Shown here: positions 9,101 through 16,800 of the stretch, in pieces
How the letters are laid out: every line of letters starts with the position of its first letter
How positions within the stretch are numbered: position 1 is the stretch's first letter
Assembly (NCBI GenBank): GCA_019638515.1
Contig: JAHBTS010000004.1
Span: 1 to 64,000, forward strand
Length of the DNA: 64,000 bases
Direction of reading: 5' to 3'
Source of the DNA: Chitinophagales bacterium
GTDB lineage: Bacteria; Bacteroidota; Bacteroidia; Chitinophagales; LD1
The notes under the pieces: generated by a model
What the model was told of the DNA's origin: nothing
The model's database searches: none
The model's input: the letters and a program-made list of their open reading frames with translations, nothing else
Program-made: the position numbers and the translations under genes

Positions 9101-10603
9101 AGTGGTGCTTCCTGAGCAGATATTCAAATTAGCTGAAGGTGTTGTACTTGTTGGTGCTGCCGGACGTTTTTTTACTGTAATGGTAAACATTGTTCTTGCA
9201 GAAGCACCACAGGGCGTTGTGCGCTCAGCATAATAATTCAAAGTGTAAGAGGCATTGGGAGAAGGGTTGGCAAAGGATGGTGTAGTAAAATTATTACCTG
9301 TACCTAATGCTGTACCGCCTGTCGGAACGTTATACCAGGAAACAGTGCCGGGACCCGCAGCAACCTGTAATACCGTAAAGTTATTACTACCATCAATGTA
9401 ACAGTAATTTACGCTGCTGTTTACAGCCGTTGGTGCCGGATTGGTTACTGTAACTGCCACCTGTGTTCTTGCAGAGTTACAACCTCCGGAACTTGCCTGT
9501 ACATAATAGCTGGTATTTGTAGTGAGTGCAGGTGTAGTAAAGCTGCCTCCATTCCCAACTAAATTCCCGGAAGTAGGAGCATCAAACCAAAGTAAATTAG
9601 AACCCGTAGCTGTTAATGTTGCTGTAGCTCCGCAAATGATATTTTGATTGGCATTAGTAGTCGTATTTACAGGCGCAGCCGGGGTAGGATTTACTGTTAT
9701 AGTTTGTCCAAATCGTGCAGTACAGGTAGATGTTTGAGCATAGTAAACTGCATTGTTTGTAAGCACAGGTGTGGTAAATGAATTTCCTGTAGCTACCGCA
9801 GTACCTCCTGTCGATACTTCATACCATGTGATGTTGTTACCTATCGCGGAGAGTGTAGTAGTTTGTCCATTACAGACACCTGTATTTGCAAGCGGAGTAG
9901 TATTGGTTGGGCCGCTGCAAGCATTAAACACTGAAGTAACTTCTTGGTCGGTTAATGCGCGGTCGTAAAAGAACAAATCATCCATTTTGAAATTGTTCGC
10001 AAGGGAACCCGCAGCATATACTCCTATATAAGAGGCCGTATTGCTCATTGTGTATAGCCCAAAGTTTGCAGAACTAACATTAACACCGTTCACATAAAGT
10101 TTAATCTGAGTGCCGGTGTAAACCACTGCCACATGCGTCCAGTTACCCGTGTAAGTGGTATTATAAGAAATAGGTGTTAGCTGACCGATAGGTGTTGACC
10201 CTGTGCCAGATACAACAACAAGTCTGGGGCTGGGTGAAGTTAAGTAATAAACACCATAGTAAGCCGCAGCATCTCCGTATGCAAACAATGCATGATTTAC
10301 ATTGCTATTACTTTGATACCAAAAAGCAAATGAACGTGGTGCTGCAGATGCAGAAGGAAGGTTTGGAATTCCTGCCGATGTAAAATGTCCATTTGCCGCA
10401 GCCACATTGTGCGCACGTTTAGTATTTCCAAATCTGTCGTTTACATAACTTCCGGTACCACCCGCTAATGTGTGAGAACCTACACTATTAGTTAGCGTAC
10501 TATCAAAACGATAATAATGCAACAGACCGTTGCTTGGCGCCTGTGCTTTGGTTAGCAAAGTTGATAATACAAAAAGTGCAGAAAAAAACTTTTTCATACG
10601 CAT
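5948..10603 (-). CDS. LamG/Ig-like repeat adhesin with T9SS type A sorting domain
   Basis: This 1551-residue secreted protein starts with a signal peptide. A LamG/concanavalin-A-like domain follows (about 25-230; NWTHVAVVYTG, IKLYVNGV, MDDLFFYDRALTDQE). Next come about ten Ig-like units of 75-85 residues (TVCQGQNTTL, WFDSPTGGN), then about five units of the form TICSGLNATLTASGGGTYAW, then four 51-residue units with SYTFNGQQLTQ. The C-terminal 75 residues (VYPNPATTVLQV, VDLFGRKV, STYFIHL) are a type A sorting domain for export and attachment by the T9SS. MRMKK offers two starts, 10603 or 10597. Its own operator lies upstream and a terminator downstream. A surface adhesin or carbohydrate-binding role is inferred. 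Confidence 0.9.
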   Translation of the reverse strand: MRMKKFFSALFVLSTLLTKAQAPSNGLLHYYRFDSTLTNSVGSHTLAGGTGSYVNDRFGNTKRAHNVAAANGHFTSAGIPNLPSASAAPRSFAFWYQSNSNVNHALFAYGDAAAYYGVYYLTSPSPRLVVVSGTGSTPIGQLTPISYNTTYTGNWTHVAVVYTGTQIKLYVNGVNVSSANFGLYTMSNTASYIGVYAAGSLANNFKMDDLFFYDRALTDQEVTSVFNACSGPTNTTPLANTGVCNGQTTTLSAIGNNITWYEVSTGGTAVATGNSFTTPVLTNNAVYYAQTSTCTARFGQTITVNPTPAAPVNTTTNANQNIICGATATLTATGSNLLWFDAPTSGNLVGNGGSFTTPALTTNTSYYVQASSGGCNSARTQVAVTVTNPAPTAVNSSVNYCYIDGSNNFTVLQVAAGPGTVSWYNVPTGGTALGTGNNFTTPSFANPSPNASYTLNYYAERTTPCGASARTMFTITVKKRPAAPTSTTPSANLNICSGSTTTLSATTNAPAIEWYPTVGFPSVLSNTNSYTTPALTQTTSYDVFAVENGCSSNPALTLTVNVSTPTTPTNTTSSAYLTVCSGSSTTLSASGSGTLYWFDAPTGGNQLASGDTFNTPGLTANTTYYVQSGNGSCASSRTAIAVAVMQAPAAPVSNTPAANLRVCQGSGTTLSVQQPSSGISTSWWASPSAVSPYSVGVSLSVPASSLQSTSTFYVRHVDMNNGCGSAFTPITVTVDTTPASPTNTTPSANLTVCQGQNTTLTVSGTDTIQWFDSPTGGNLLATGSPYATPVLQNVTTFYVSAKRGNCISPRTAIQVQVNGAPNSPTNTTPTANRTRCAGQATTLTATSGVANASIKWYNVASGGSPLGTGGSFATQALTADTTFYVAVVSNITGCSSIRVPITITVNPAPTVTISPASVSICSGQSATLTASGGGTYAWSNSGGNNASATVSPTSNTTYTVTVTTNGCTATASRAVTVNQNPTASITPASPAICNGQSQTLTASGGGTYAWSNGLGSGATKSVSPTATTTYTVTVTNAANCTATATSTLTVNSVNASINGPTTICSGLNATLTASGGGTYAWSNSGGTNAQATFTPTATTTYTVTVTGAGGCTATASQTVSVQSAPTATISGATSVCAGGSVTLTANGGNTYTWANGLGTNAAITVSPTATTTYTVTVSIGANCTASASKTVTILQPSSGSFSETICFGDSYTFNGQQLTQSGVYYDTLTNAGGCDSIVTLNLTVQNKVSSTVSAQVCNGQSYTFNGQQLTQAGQYFDTLQTVLGCDSFITLNLTVFNKIETTVNAGICNGQSYTFNGQQLTQAGQYFDTLQTVLGCDSFVTLNLTVNSFVTGSASASICAGDSYTFNGQQLTQGGQYIDTLVSSGGCDSIVTLTLTVNQLPQPTITQNGNVLSTQVFASYQWQFNGSDISNATSQNYTANQNGNYTVEVTDVNGCSAYSSVVTVTGVGIKEVSSFRSEVYPNPATTVLQVSSEEALLSIAIVDLFGRKVFTQALNDAKQTQIDVSKMAASTYFIHLTTTNGNTAVKSFVKQ
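6401..6740. repeat. Long direct repeat, copy B (with 1-340)
   Basis: Aligns gap-free with 1-340 at about 94 percent identity, inside the 51-residue repeat region of the 5948-10603 gene. Confidence 0.9.
6403..7014. repeat. Four in-frame tandem 153-bp units
   Basis: A landmark motif (ctatcgcagc or gaatcgcaac) recurs at 6438, 6591, 6744 and 6897, exactly 153 bp apart. Each unit encodes 51 residues with conserved GxSYTFNGQQLTQ and GCDS. The middle two units are almost identical in DNA, so expansion or gene conversion is recent. Confidence 0.92.
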
Positions 10604-10622
10604 TGAATTTTTATTTCAACCG

Positions 10623-10689
10623 CAATAATCTATCTCTCTGCATAAAGCATGAAATGCGTTTTACGAAACCCCCTTTTTATTTTACGAAA
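10623..10689 (-). promoter_or_regulatory. Tandem LytTR-type operator and promoter of the 10603 gene
   Basis: Read leftward, TTTCGTAAA occurs at 10681-10689 and again at 10660-10668, a 21-bp period with a GGGGG run before the inner box. A GATTATTG core (10623-10630) has its ATTG beginning at the 34th base past the inner box and ends 20 bp before the start codon. There is no clear -33 TTTG, consistent with activator dependence (inference). Confidence 0.7.
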
Positions 10690-10757
10690 TCGGTTTTTAG
10701 GTTTACCGGGAGGGTAAATGCCGTTGGAAAATCAAATTATATCAAACAAAAAAATCC
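10654..10757. repeat. Operator/spacer duplication, copy A
   Basis: Matches 12494-12597 (offset 1840) with two mismatches in 104 bp, although both copies are non-coding. It covers the LytTR-type boxes and a short palindrome (TTTACC gggag GGTAAA), up to the edge of the next gene's terminator. Confidence 0.93.
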
Positions 10758-11031
10758 CACACCGTTTTACCGATGTGGGATTAAACAAAACTAGGGTATT
10801 GAAAAAACTACTGCTTTACAAAACTCTTTACAGCTGTGTTGCCATTAGTAGTGGTAAGGTGTATAAAGTAAGTTGATGCTGCCATTTTGCTCACATCTAT
10901 CTGTGTCTGTTTGGCTTCGTTTACTGCTTGGGTAAATACTTTTCTTCCAAACAAATCAACTATTGCTATGCTCAACAGTGCCTCTTCGCTTGATACTTGC
11001 AATACGGTAGTGGCAGGGTTTGGATATACTT
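10751..11031. repeat. Sorting-domain plus terminator duplication, copy B
   Basis: Partner of 5891-6171. It covers the terminator and the C-terminal sorting domain of the 10808-12442 gene. Similarity ends abruptly after the codons for the YPNP motif. Confidence 0.93.
10753..10782 (-). terminator. Rho-independent terminator after the 10808 gene
   Basis: Same hairpin as at 5893-5922 (AATCCCACA / TGTGGGATT), followed in the leftward transcript by a run of seven T (TTTTTTTGTTT). Confidence 0.85.
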
Positions 11032-12442
11032 TCACCAAGCTTTGCATGGCTTCGTCTATGCCTACACCTATCGCTTTGCAAACATATTCACTGCGATTGT
11101 GGTTAGCGAAATAATTGCCTGTGGCATTCCAAATGTTTTTTGACTCCGATGCTACTCTTTTTCCATCATTGTTATATTCATTCAGATTGCCCCAACTTGG
11201 CACCCAGGCAGATGTTGTTGCATTCCAAGTTTCTGCCACGGAGGTTAACAAGTGGTTGTTGGCGTTGTATGTATATGTTACTCTGTTTACATTGCTCAAT
11301 GTGTCGGCACTTCCTTGTCTTAATTCATACTTTTCAGTGAGTTTATCGCCATTGGCATTGTAGGTGTAAGTCCATCTGCGGTAAGGTCTCCACAAGCCAT
11401 TACCTGCCGAGCTGGAGTCCTGTTCAAAAATCTCTAATGGTCTGTTACCGGCATCTAATGTTTTTGTTGATAAGAAATTGGAAGTTACAACACCTGAGGC
11501 GTTTACCATAAGGGATCTGTAGGTAAGCATTTCATTGCTTGCGTTATAGGTGTATAAACGAACAGTATGAGAAATGTATGCACCTGCTACAGAATTCCAG
11601 GTTTGCATAGAGTCAATGGTTGACTTTCCGGCAGCATTAGGCGTGTATAGCGTTCTCGATGATTTATCGAAGGAACTCGTGCCCGCATTCCAATACAAAC
11701 CTTCCGATGCAGTTTGGAAACCTTGTGCATTGAACGTTGCCACTTGCATAAATGAGCCTATCCATGCATTAGTATTTACATCCCAATTGAATTGAGCATA
11801 GCTGGTTTCTCTTCCTGCTGCATCAAAGGTTCTTTCTTCTTTGAAGCCATTCACCCAAGCACTTGCGGCAGTATCCCAGTTCTGCGCTACATATAACAAA
11901 AGGAGCGTGTCTGCCTGATAAGTTCTGTTACTTTGACTTTTATTGCGCCAGGCACCGTTATTCCAAACCGAGGTGATGTAATTGGTTTCTCTATTTTTAG
12001 CGTTAAATGTTCTCGTATATTTTTTTACATTTTCTAACACACCGGATTGGTTTTTCTCCTGGTAGTAATATTCTGTCCAAAGATTATTTGACCCAAAAGT
12101 GTATACTTCCTTGTAATCAGGCTTCCATGCGGCTGTAGCAGAATCCCACAAAGAAACGAGATACTCCGAGTAGCTTCCTGATGGCTGGTGGATTACAAAT
12201 TCATCTTTCCTGCTATTCACATAGCTGCCATTTTTAAACACTTGCTCGATGCTTGACCTAATGGCACCATCGCCTCCGTTAACTTCGGGGCCGAAATAGA
12301 TTATTCTGGAAACAGGTGTTTGGGTGGTGCTGCCATCTACAAATATTGAGTTATACACAGTGTCGTGCGGGCAATTTTCTTGAGCAAATACAACTCCGGT
12401 TATTGCCAAACCAAGTAATGAAGTGAGTAATTGTTTTTTCAT
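10808..12442 (-). CDS. Secreted YD-like repeat protein with T9SS type A sorting domain
   Basis: This 544-residue protein has a signal peptide (MKKQLLTSLLGLAITGVVFA). About ten loose repeats of 35-40 residues follow, built around a W(N/D)...AW element and then (Y/F)NA.G (for example TWNSVAGAYISHTV, YTYNANGDKLTEKYE). These resemble the YD/Rhs beta-hairpin type but lack a toxin domain. The C-terminal 75 residues are almost identical to those of the 5948 gene product (YPNPATTVLQV), so the T9SS should export it. It has its own operator and terminator. I do not recognise a named family; a surface protein of unknown role. Confidence 0.88.
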   Translation of the reverse strand: MKKQLLTSLLGLAITGVVFAQENCPHDTVYNSIFVDGSTTQTPVSRIIYFGPEVNGGDGAIRSSIEQVFKNGSYVNSRKDEFVIHQPSGSYSEYLVSLWDSATAAWKPDYKEVYTFGSNNLWTEYYYQEKNQSGVLENVKKYTRTFNAKNRETNYITSVWNNGAWRNKSQSNRTYQADTLLLLYVAQNWDTAASAWVNGFKEERTFDAAGRETSYAQFNWDVNTNAWIGSFMQVATFNAQGFQTASEGLYWNAGTSSFDKSSRTLYTPNAAGKSTIDSMQTWNSVAGAYISHTVRLYTYNASNEMLTYRSLMVNASGVVTSNFLSTKTLDAGNRPLEIFEQDSSSAGNGLWRPYRRWTYTYNANGDKLTEKYELRQGSADTLSNVNRVTYTYNANNHLLTSVAETWNATTSAWVPSWGNLNEYNNDGKRVASESKNIWNATGNYFANHNRSEYVCKAIGVGIDEAMQSLVKVYPNPATTVLQVSSEEALLSIAIVDLFGRKVFTQAVNEAKQTQIDVSKMAASTYFIHLTTTNGNTAVKSFVKQ

Positions 12443-12462
12443 AAATATTTTTTTGTGCGCTG

Positions 12463-12529
12463 CAATGTTCTTGTAAACGCACGAAAAAGAAACATGCGTT
12501 TTACGAAACCCCCTTTTTATTTTACGAAA
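12463..12529 (-). promoter_or_regulatory. Tandem LytTR-type operator and promoter of the 12442 gene
   Basis: TTTCGTAAA boxes lie at 12521-12529 and 12500-12508 (21-bp period). A GAACATTG core at 12463-12470 has its ATTG at the 34th base past the inner box and ends 21 bp before the ATG. The boxes are a duplicate of the 10654-10757 block, but the DNA between box and start codon differs, so only the core position is conserved. Confidence 0.7.
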
Positions 12530-12597
12530 TCGGTTTTTAGGTTTACCGGGAGGGTAAATGCCGTTGGAGAATCAAATTATATAAAACAAAAAAATCC
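12494..12597. repeat. Operator/spacer duplication, copy B
   Basis: Partner of 10654-10757 with two mismatches. It lies between the start of the 12442 gene and the terminator of the 12652 gene. Confidence 0.93.
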
Positions 12598-12622
12598 TGC
12601 CCTCAGCAAAGAAGGCAGGATT
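12593..12622 (-). terminator. Rho-independent terminator after the 12652 gene
   Basis: AATCCTGCC (12593-12601) pairs with GGCAGGATT (12614-12622), and a T-rich tract follows in the leftward transcript. It sits where the neighbouring gene has its terminator, but the stem sequence is different. Confidence 0.83.
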
Positions 12623-12651
12623 AAAACAAAACTCAATACAATGAAAAACTA

Positions 12652-13701
12652 TTACTGCTTAACGAACGTTTTTGTAATGGTTTTACCTGTGGTGGTGGTA
12701 AAGCGAATAAAGTAAGTTGACTGATGCAGTTGGCTAACATCCATTTGCAGTTGTGTGCTTTCAACTTTTGGTTGATTAACCACTGTTCTTCCTGTTAGAT
12801 CACTCACCGTCACCTTTGCAATCAATTCGCTTGATTCAATGGTCAAAACATTGAGAGCCGGATTGGGGTATAGGTTAAGTGCAAATCCATCTTGGTTTAA
12901 ATCGGCAATTGAACTTTGCGTGCCTCCAAAAATCTGCGCCACTTCGGCAGCAGAAAGGGCTCGGTTATACAATAAGATTTCATCCAGAAACAGGTCGCGA
13001 CTATAAACATTTTTGCCAAAAAAAATCTGTGCGGAAGATGTGCTCAAGCCGCTAACTGCAGCACTGTCAACTATGGCTCCATCAATGTATAGTTTCAATT
13101 GGGCTCCATCATAAGTAGCAGCATAGTGGTGCCACAGCGTGTCTATATTATTCACAGTTGCATCAACGTCACCTCCAACACCCCACGTAAACAGCGTTAC
13201 TTTATTAGTAGCCGGCTTTACATCCAATCCAAAGGCTTTTTTATTAGCTTCCTCTCCGGTAAAAAACAAGCGATGAGTGGAGGCTAATGTGTTTATTTTT
13301 GCCCACAATGCAAATGTTCTTGCAGTGTTTTGATAACCATACTGTACTGTAGTTTCTAAGCTTGTAGCAGCAGGACCCTTAATCCAAATTCCGCTAGGTG
13401 GCACCTGATTGCAGAAAGCAGAGTCGGGAGAACTTTTTGTTCTTGCATGATATGCAGCATTTAAGTTTCCGCTTCTATCGGCTACAAAGTTCAGTGTATC
13501 AGCATGTCTGATAACAGCAATGTTTGTTCCGGAACTGTTTTGGCAAGTATGAAAGCCTTCATGTCTTAGTGCCGGACGAGCGGCAATGTCATTCTGAAGA
13601 TTTCCATTTAGTTTCCAATGGTCTGTTAATCCCGTTGTTGGAATTTGCGAAACTGCAATGGTACTTAATGCAATGGCAGGAAGTAGTAAAAGTTTTTTCA
13701 T
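12652..13701 (-). CDS. LamG-domain secreted protein with T9SS type A sorting domain
   Basis: This is a 349-residue protein. I chose the ATG at 13701 (MKKLLLLPAIALSTIAVS gives a clean signal peptide); a longer frame from 13737 overlaps the promoter core. Residues about 25-260 form a LamG/concanavalin-A-like fold (WHHYAATYDGAQLKLYIDG, LDEILLYNRALSAAEVAQIFG), the same type as in the 5948 gene product. The C-terminus is a type A sorting domain (LYPNPALNVLTIE, DLTGRTV, STYFIRF) related to, but more diverged than, its neighbours' domains. It is the first gene downstream of the system 2 kinase and has its own operator. Possibly carbohydrate binding. Confidence 0.9.
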   Translation of the reverse strand: MKKLLLLPAIALSTIAVSQIPTTGLTDHWKLNGNLQNDIAARPALRHEGFHTCQNSSGTNIAVIRHADTLNFVADRSGNLNAAYHARTKSSPDSAFCNQVPPSGIWIKGPAATSLETTVQYGYQNTARTFALWAKINTLASTHRLFFTGEEANKKAFGLDVKPATNKVTLFTWGVGGDVDATVNNIDTLWHHYAATYDGAQLKLYIDGAIVDSAAVSGLSTSSAQIFFGKNVYSRDLFLDEILLYNRALSAAEVAQIFGGTQSSIADLNQDGFALNLYPNPALNVLTIESSELIAKVTVSDLTGRTVVNQPKVESTQLQMDVSQLHQSTYFIRFTTTTGKTITKTFVKQ

Positions 13702-13725
13702 GATTAAAAGTTTTTTAATTGCCGG

Positions 13726-13792
13726 CAAACATGCCATACAGAGAGAAGAAATTTCTATCCACTTTACGAAACCCCCTTTTTATTTTACGAAA
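13726..13792 (-). promoter_or_regulatory. Tandem LytTR-type operator and promoter of the 13701 gene
   Basis: TTTCGTAAA at 13784-13792 and 13763-13771 (21-bp period, GGGGG between) lies 20 bp past the stop of the sensor kinase. A CATGTTTG core at 13726-13733 has TTTG at the 34th base past the inner box. DNA outside the boxes is unrelated to the other copies, so the boxes have been kept by selection rather than by recent duplication alone (inference). Confidence 0.7.
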
Positions 13793-13813
13793 TACCTTTA
13801 TGAGTTAATGGTG

Positions 13814-16690
13814 CTACTCTTCTACCACCAAAATCATTAACTCCACAGTAGTACCCAGCGCTTCGCCTTGCTCCGATATTTTATCAATATAATGTACGCT
13901 AACCGCATCTTTACTCCCGCGGTTGAGCGCTTCTAATCTTTTTTCGTTTGCATGTGTGGCAAACGATTGGTGTTTCTTGCTTTTGATTTTGTTCAACTCC
14001 TGCGAGCGTACTCTGCCTATGCCGTTATCGTCAATGGTTACTTTCAAAAATGTTTGTTTCAACTCAAACATACACTTAACCATTCGATTGCCCCGCTTGT
14101 GCAGCAAACCGTGTTTTATCGCATTCTCTATATACGGTTGTATTATCATGGCAGGAATATGTATTACCAAAGGATTTACCTCGCCACTTACTTCTATGCT
14201 AAATTCCAACTCATCGTCAAACCTTGTTTTTTCTAATTCAAGATACAGCAAAATAGCATCTATTTCTTCCTGCAAACTCACCGATTTCTTATTGCTCATT
14301 TCTAAAATGGTTCGTGTAAGCTGCGAAAATTTACCGAGGTAATTTGTGGCGTTGGCTTTGTCGTTTAGGTATATAAAAGATTGAATGGTATTAAGTGCAT
14401 TGAAGATAAAATGCGGATTCATTTGTGCTTTTACCGAAGCCAATATGCTTTCGCGCAACTTGCCTTCCAGCTCCATTTTTTGCTTTTCAAGTGCATTTTG
14501 CTTTTGTATTAAATGCAAACGATAGCGATAGAGCAAATATGCCGTGCCGGCCACCAACAGTAGCGATAAAGCATAAAACCACCATGTTTTCCAAAATGGC
14601 GGACGAATGGTAAATGCTATTGTTTCCACTTCAGAATCGCCCCTGCCCGCTGCCGTTGCCTTTAGCTGCACACTGTATTTGCCCGGTTCCAGCGATAGTA
14701 AATTTAGTTCCCGCAAGCTATTCTCTGCCATTTTCCATGGCTTATCGTTTATTTTGTAATAAACATTTACTTCTTCCTGCTTGCCGTAATATGGTATGCT
14801 AAAAACTACTTTCAGATTGTTGAAAGTATGTTGCAGTTTATTTTCTCTGTTTCTATTCAACTTTTCCTCGTTGGCACTAAACTGTGTTACGAATAAACGA
14901 AGCTTAGAATTGCCTGAAACAAGATGCTGTATAGCTACTGCCGTAATACCAATATCGGTAGCCAATACCAGTTGATTATTAACAATACGAAAGTCGTTTA
15001 TTTCATAGCCCTGGGTTAATTCAAACAAATGTGTGTGTTGCAAAGCATCATCTACTTTATACATATTTTTACCCGAAGCAATCCAAATACCTGACGAGTG
15101 AACTTTTATTTGCTGTACGGCATTCGCCTCAGATGCGGGCAGCACATCGTGTGCACTTAGCACTTTGCCTTTCTTTAAAATATAAACAGTAGCATCAGAT
15201 ATGGCAAACAGGGTATCGTTGCGCAGCGCAATGTCATCGGCATAAAGCGGCTTTTGGTTGTATTCTATTTTGTGCCAACCCTTTTCGTTTGCTTGTAGCA
15301 ATCCAATTGTGGTGGCAGCATATAGCTCTTTTTCCACGCTGTCGCACACCATACTATGTATGCGAACATTGCCTTGGTTTATAGTGTAGCGATCGTACAC
15401 TTGCCAATTGCCAACAATAAAACGCGTTACCATATTGGCGGTATCTACGCTGTGTTCTCTTCTGCTTAAAAATGAAATATTGCCGGTTCTGGCTAAGGCG
15501 TACACCTGTTTTGATAGTGGAACAATTTCTTTTACAGCCAACCGAAATTCAATCGGCTTTTCTCCTTTTTCGCATATTGTAAACACATCGCCTCCCACCA
15601 ATAGTGTTTGGTTATCGGGTTTATACAACGCTGTTATTGTTTGCCTGCTGCCGCTTATATGTACCGTATCTACTGTGGAGTTTTGAGTCCACTTATATAC
15701 GTTCCCCGCCTGTGTGCCATATAATACACCACTGCCATCGGGTAACGAAAAAAGGGTTTGCGCCCTTTCGGTGGTTGTGGCAGTTACACAATTAAAACAT
15801 CCAAATCTATAAATGCCATTATCTACTGTGCTTGCCCATATTGCACCGTCTAAATCGCGTATTACACCCGATAAACTATTATGCTCCAATAAGGGTTGCT
15901 TTATTGGCAACTGGCGCAAGTTTTTATTAAGTACATATAAACCATTATTGGTAGAAATAAAAAGTAGTGTATCGTTTACCACATCTACCGATTGAATAAA
16001 AACAGGTGGCAAATCAATATCCAATTGCTCAAACTGCGGGAAAAAACTATATGCTGTTTTTATCTTGAGGCTTCGTGGAAAAACCAACATCTTCCCTGCA
16101 AATTCAGTAAAGAAAAATACAGTTTCGCCATGCAGCGAAAAAGGTATGTTTTTTATCGGTTGACTGCTTTCAACATCATACAACTTTATAGAATCAAATA
16201 CGAATACGCTTTCCTTATACTCAAACAAACCCAAGAGTTGGTTATCGTACTTCAAAATTTCCTTTTTAGAACCAAACGAATACAACTCATTGTACCCAAT
16301 TTGGTAAGCAATACCACTTTTGCCTTCTTGCACGGGAGAAAAATCTCCTGCTAAGGGCATCTTTTCGTCTGCATACAAACTATCGTTATGCAAATAGTAG
16401 TGCCCTCCCGAAAAACTTTGGCAGCGGAGTACTCCTTTCGTATCTATACGCAAATCGCTTACCGAACTGCCATTAATTTCTTTATTGCTAAATATCTTGT
16501 AATGCAGCCCATCAAAACGTATCAATCCCTTCTCTGAACCAAGCCATATATATCCATTTTTATCTTGCAGCATACTATAAACTTCGCTGCATGGTAAGCC
16601 TTCCTGTACATAGATATTCTCTGCCAACGGCTCCTGCGCAATACTCCGCAACATCACAAAAAGCAGCAAGAGGAATATAATCGGTTTCAA
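13814..16690 (-). CDS. LytS-type sensor histidine kinase with periplasmic propeller (system 2)
   Basis: This 958-residue sensor has a signal peptide (MKPIIFLLLLFVMLRSIA), propeller repeats (GLPCSEVYSMLQDKNGYIWLG) and a Y_Y_Y-like domain before a transmembrane helix at about 704-724. The LytS-type kinase core has His760 in NPHFIFN, ENAIKHG and DNGIGR. It is a paralogue of the 3018-5873 kinase, with the phospho-acceptor His at the same residue number. The start is TTG at 16690: an in-frame TGA lies 19 bases further upstream, and the first internal ATG would remove the signal peptide. Its partner regulator is divergently encoded 110 bp away. Together they probably sense an external signal and control the surface-protein genes. 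Confidence 0.91.
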   Translation of the reverse strand: MKPIIFLLLLFVMLRSIAQEPLAENIYVQEGLPCSEVYSMLQDKNGYIWLGSEKGLIRFDGLHYKIFSNKEINGSSVSDLRIDTKGVLRCQSFSGGHYYLHNDSLYADEKMPLAGDFSPVQEGKSGIAYQIGYNELYSFGSKKEILKYDNQLLGLFEYKESVFVFDSIKLYDVESSQPIKNIPFSLHGETVFFFTEFAGKMLVFPRSLKIKTAYSFFPQFEQLDIDLPPVFIQSVDVVNDTLLFISTNNGLYVLNKNLRQLPIKQPLLEHNSLSGVIRDLDGAIWASTVDNGIYRFGCFNCVTATTTERAQTLFSLPDGSGVLYGTQAGNVYKWTQNSTVDTVHISGSRQTITALYKPDNQTLLVGGDVFTICEKGEKPIEFRLAVKEIVPLSKQVYALARTGNISFLSRREHSVDTANMVTRFIVGNWQVYDRYTINQGNVRIHSMVCDSVEKELYAATTIGLLQANEKGWHKIEYNQKPLYADDIALRNDTLFAISDATVYILKKGKVLSAHDVLPASEANAVQQIKVHSSGIWIASGKNMYKVDDALQHTHLFELTQGYEINDFRIVNNQLVLATDIGITAVAIQHLVSGNSKLRLFVTQFSANEEKLNRNRENKLQHTFNNLKVVFSIPYYGKQEEVNVYYKINDKPWKMAENSLRELNLLSLEPGKYSVQLKATAAGRGDSEVETIAFTIRPPFWKTWWFYALSLLLVAGTAYLLYRYRLHLIQKQNALEKQKMELEGKLRESILASVKAQMNPHFIFNALNTIQSFIYLNDKANATNYLGKFSQLTRTILEMSNKKSVSLQEEIDAILLYLELEKTRFDDELEFSIEVSGEVNPLVIHIPAMIIQPYIENAIKHGLLHKRGNRMVKCMFELKQTFLKVTIDDNGIGRVRSQELNKIKSKKHQSFATHANEKRLEALNRGSKDAVSVHYIDKISEQGEALGTTVELMILVVEE

Positions 16691-16730
16691 GCGCTCAAAC
16701 TTAATAACTCATATACCAATAAATCGAATA

Positions 16731-16760
16731 CTCGTAAAAAATACTTAGGGTTTTGTAAAA
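16731..16760 (+). promoter_or_regulatory. LytTR-type box pair upstream of system 2 regulator
   Basis: CTCGTAAAA (16731-16739) and TTTGTAAAA (16752-16760) are 21 bp apart, with AGGG before the second, and both point toward the regulator gene. An ATTG at 16793-16796 falls at the 34th base past the second box, as in the secreted-protein promoters. However, it ends only 4 bp before the ATG, so the transcript would be nearly leaderless, or the core match may be chance. It suggests autoregulation. Confidence 0.5.
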
Positions 16761-16800
16761 TACTTTCCCGCTTTTGGCAAAAGCATTGCACTATTGCTGC

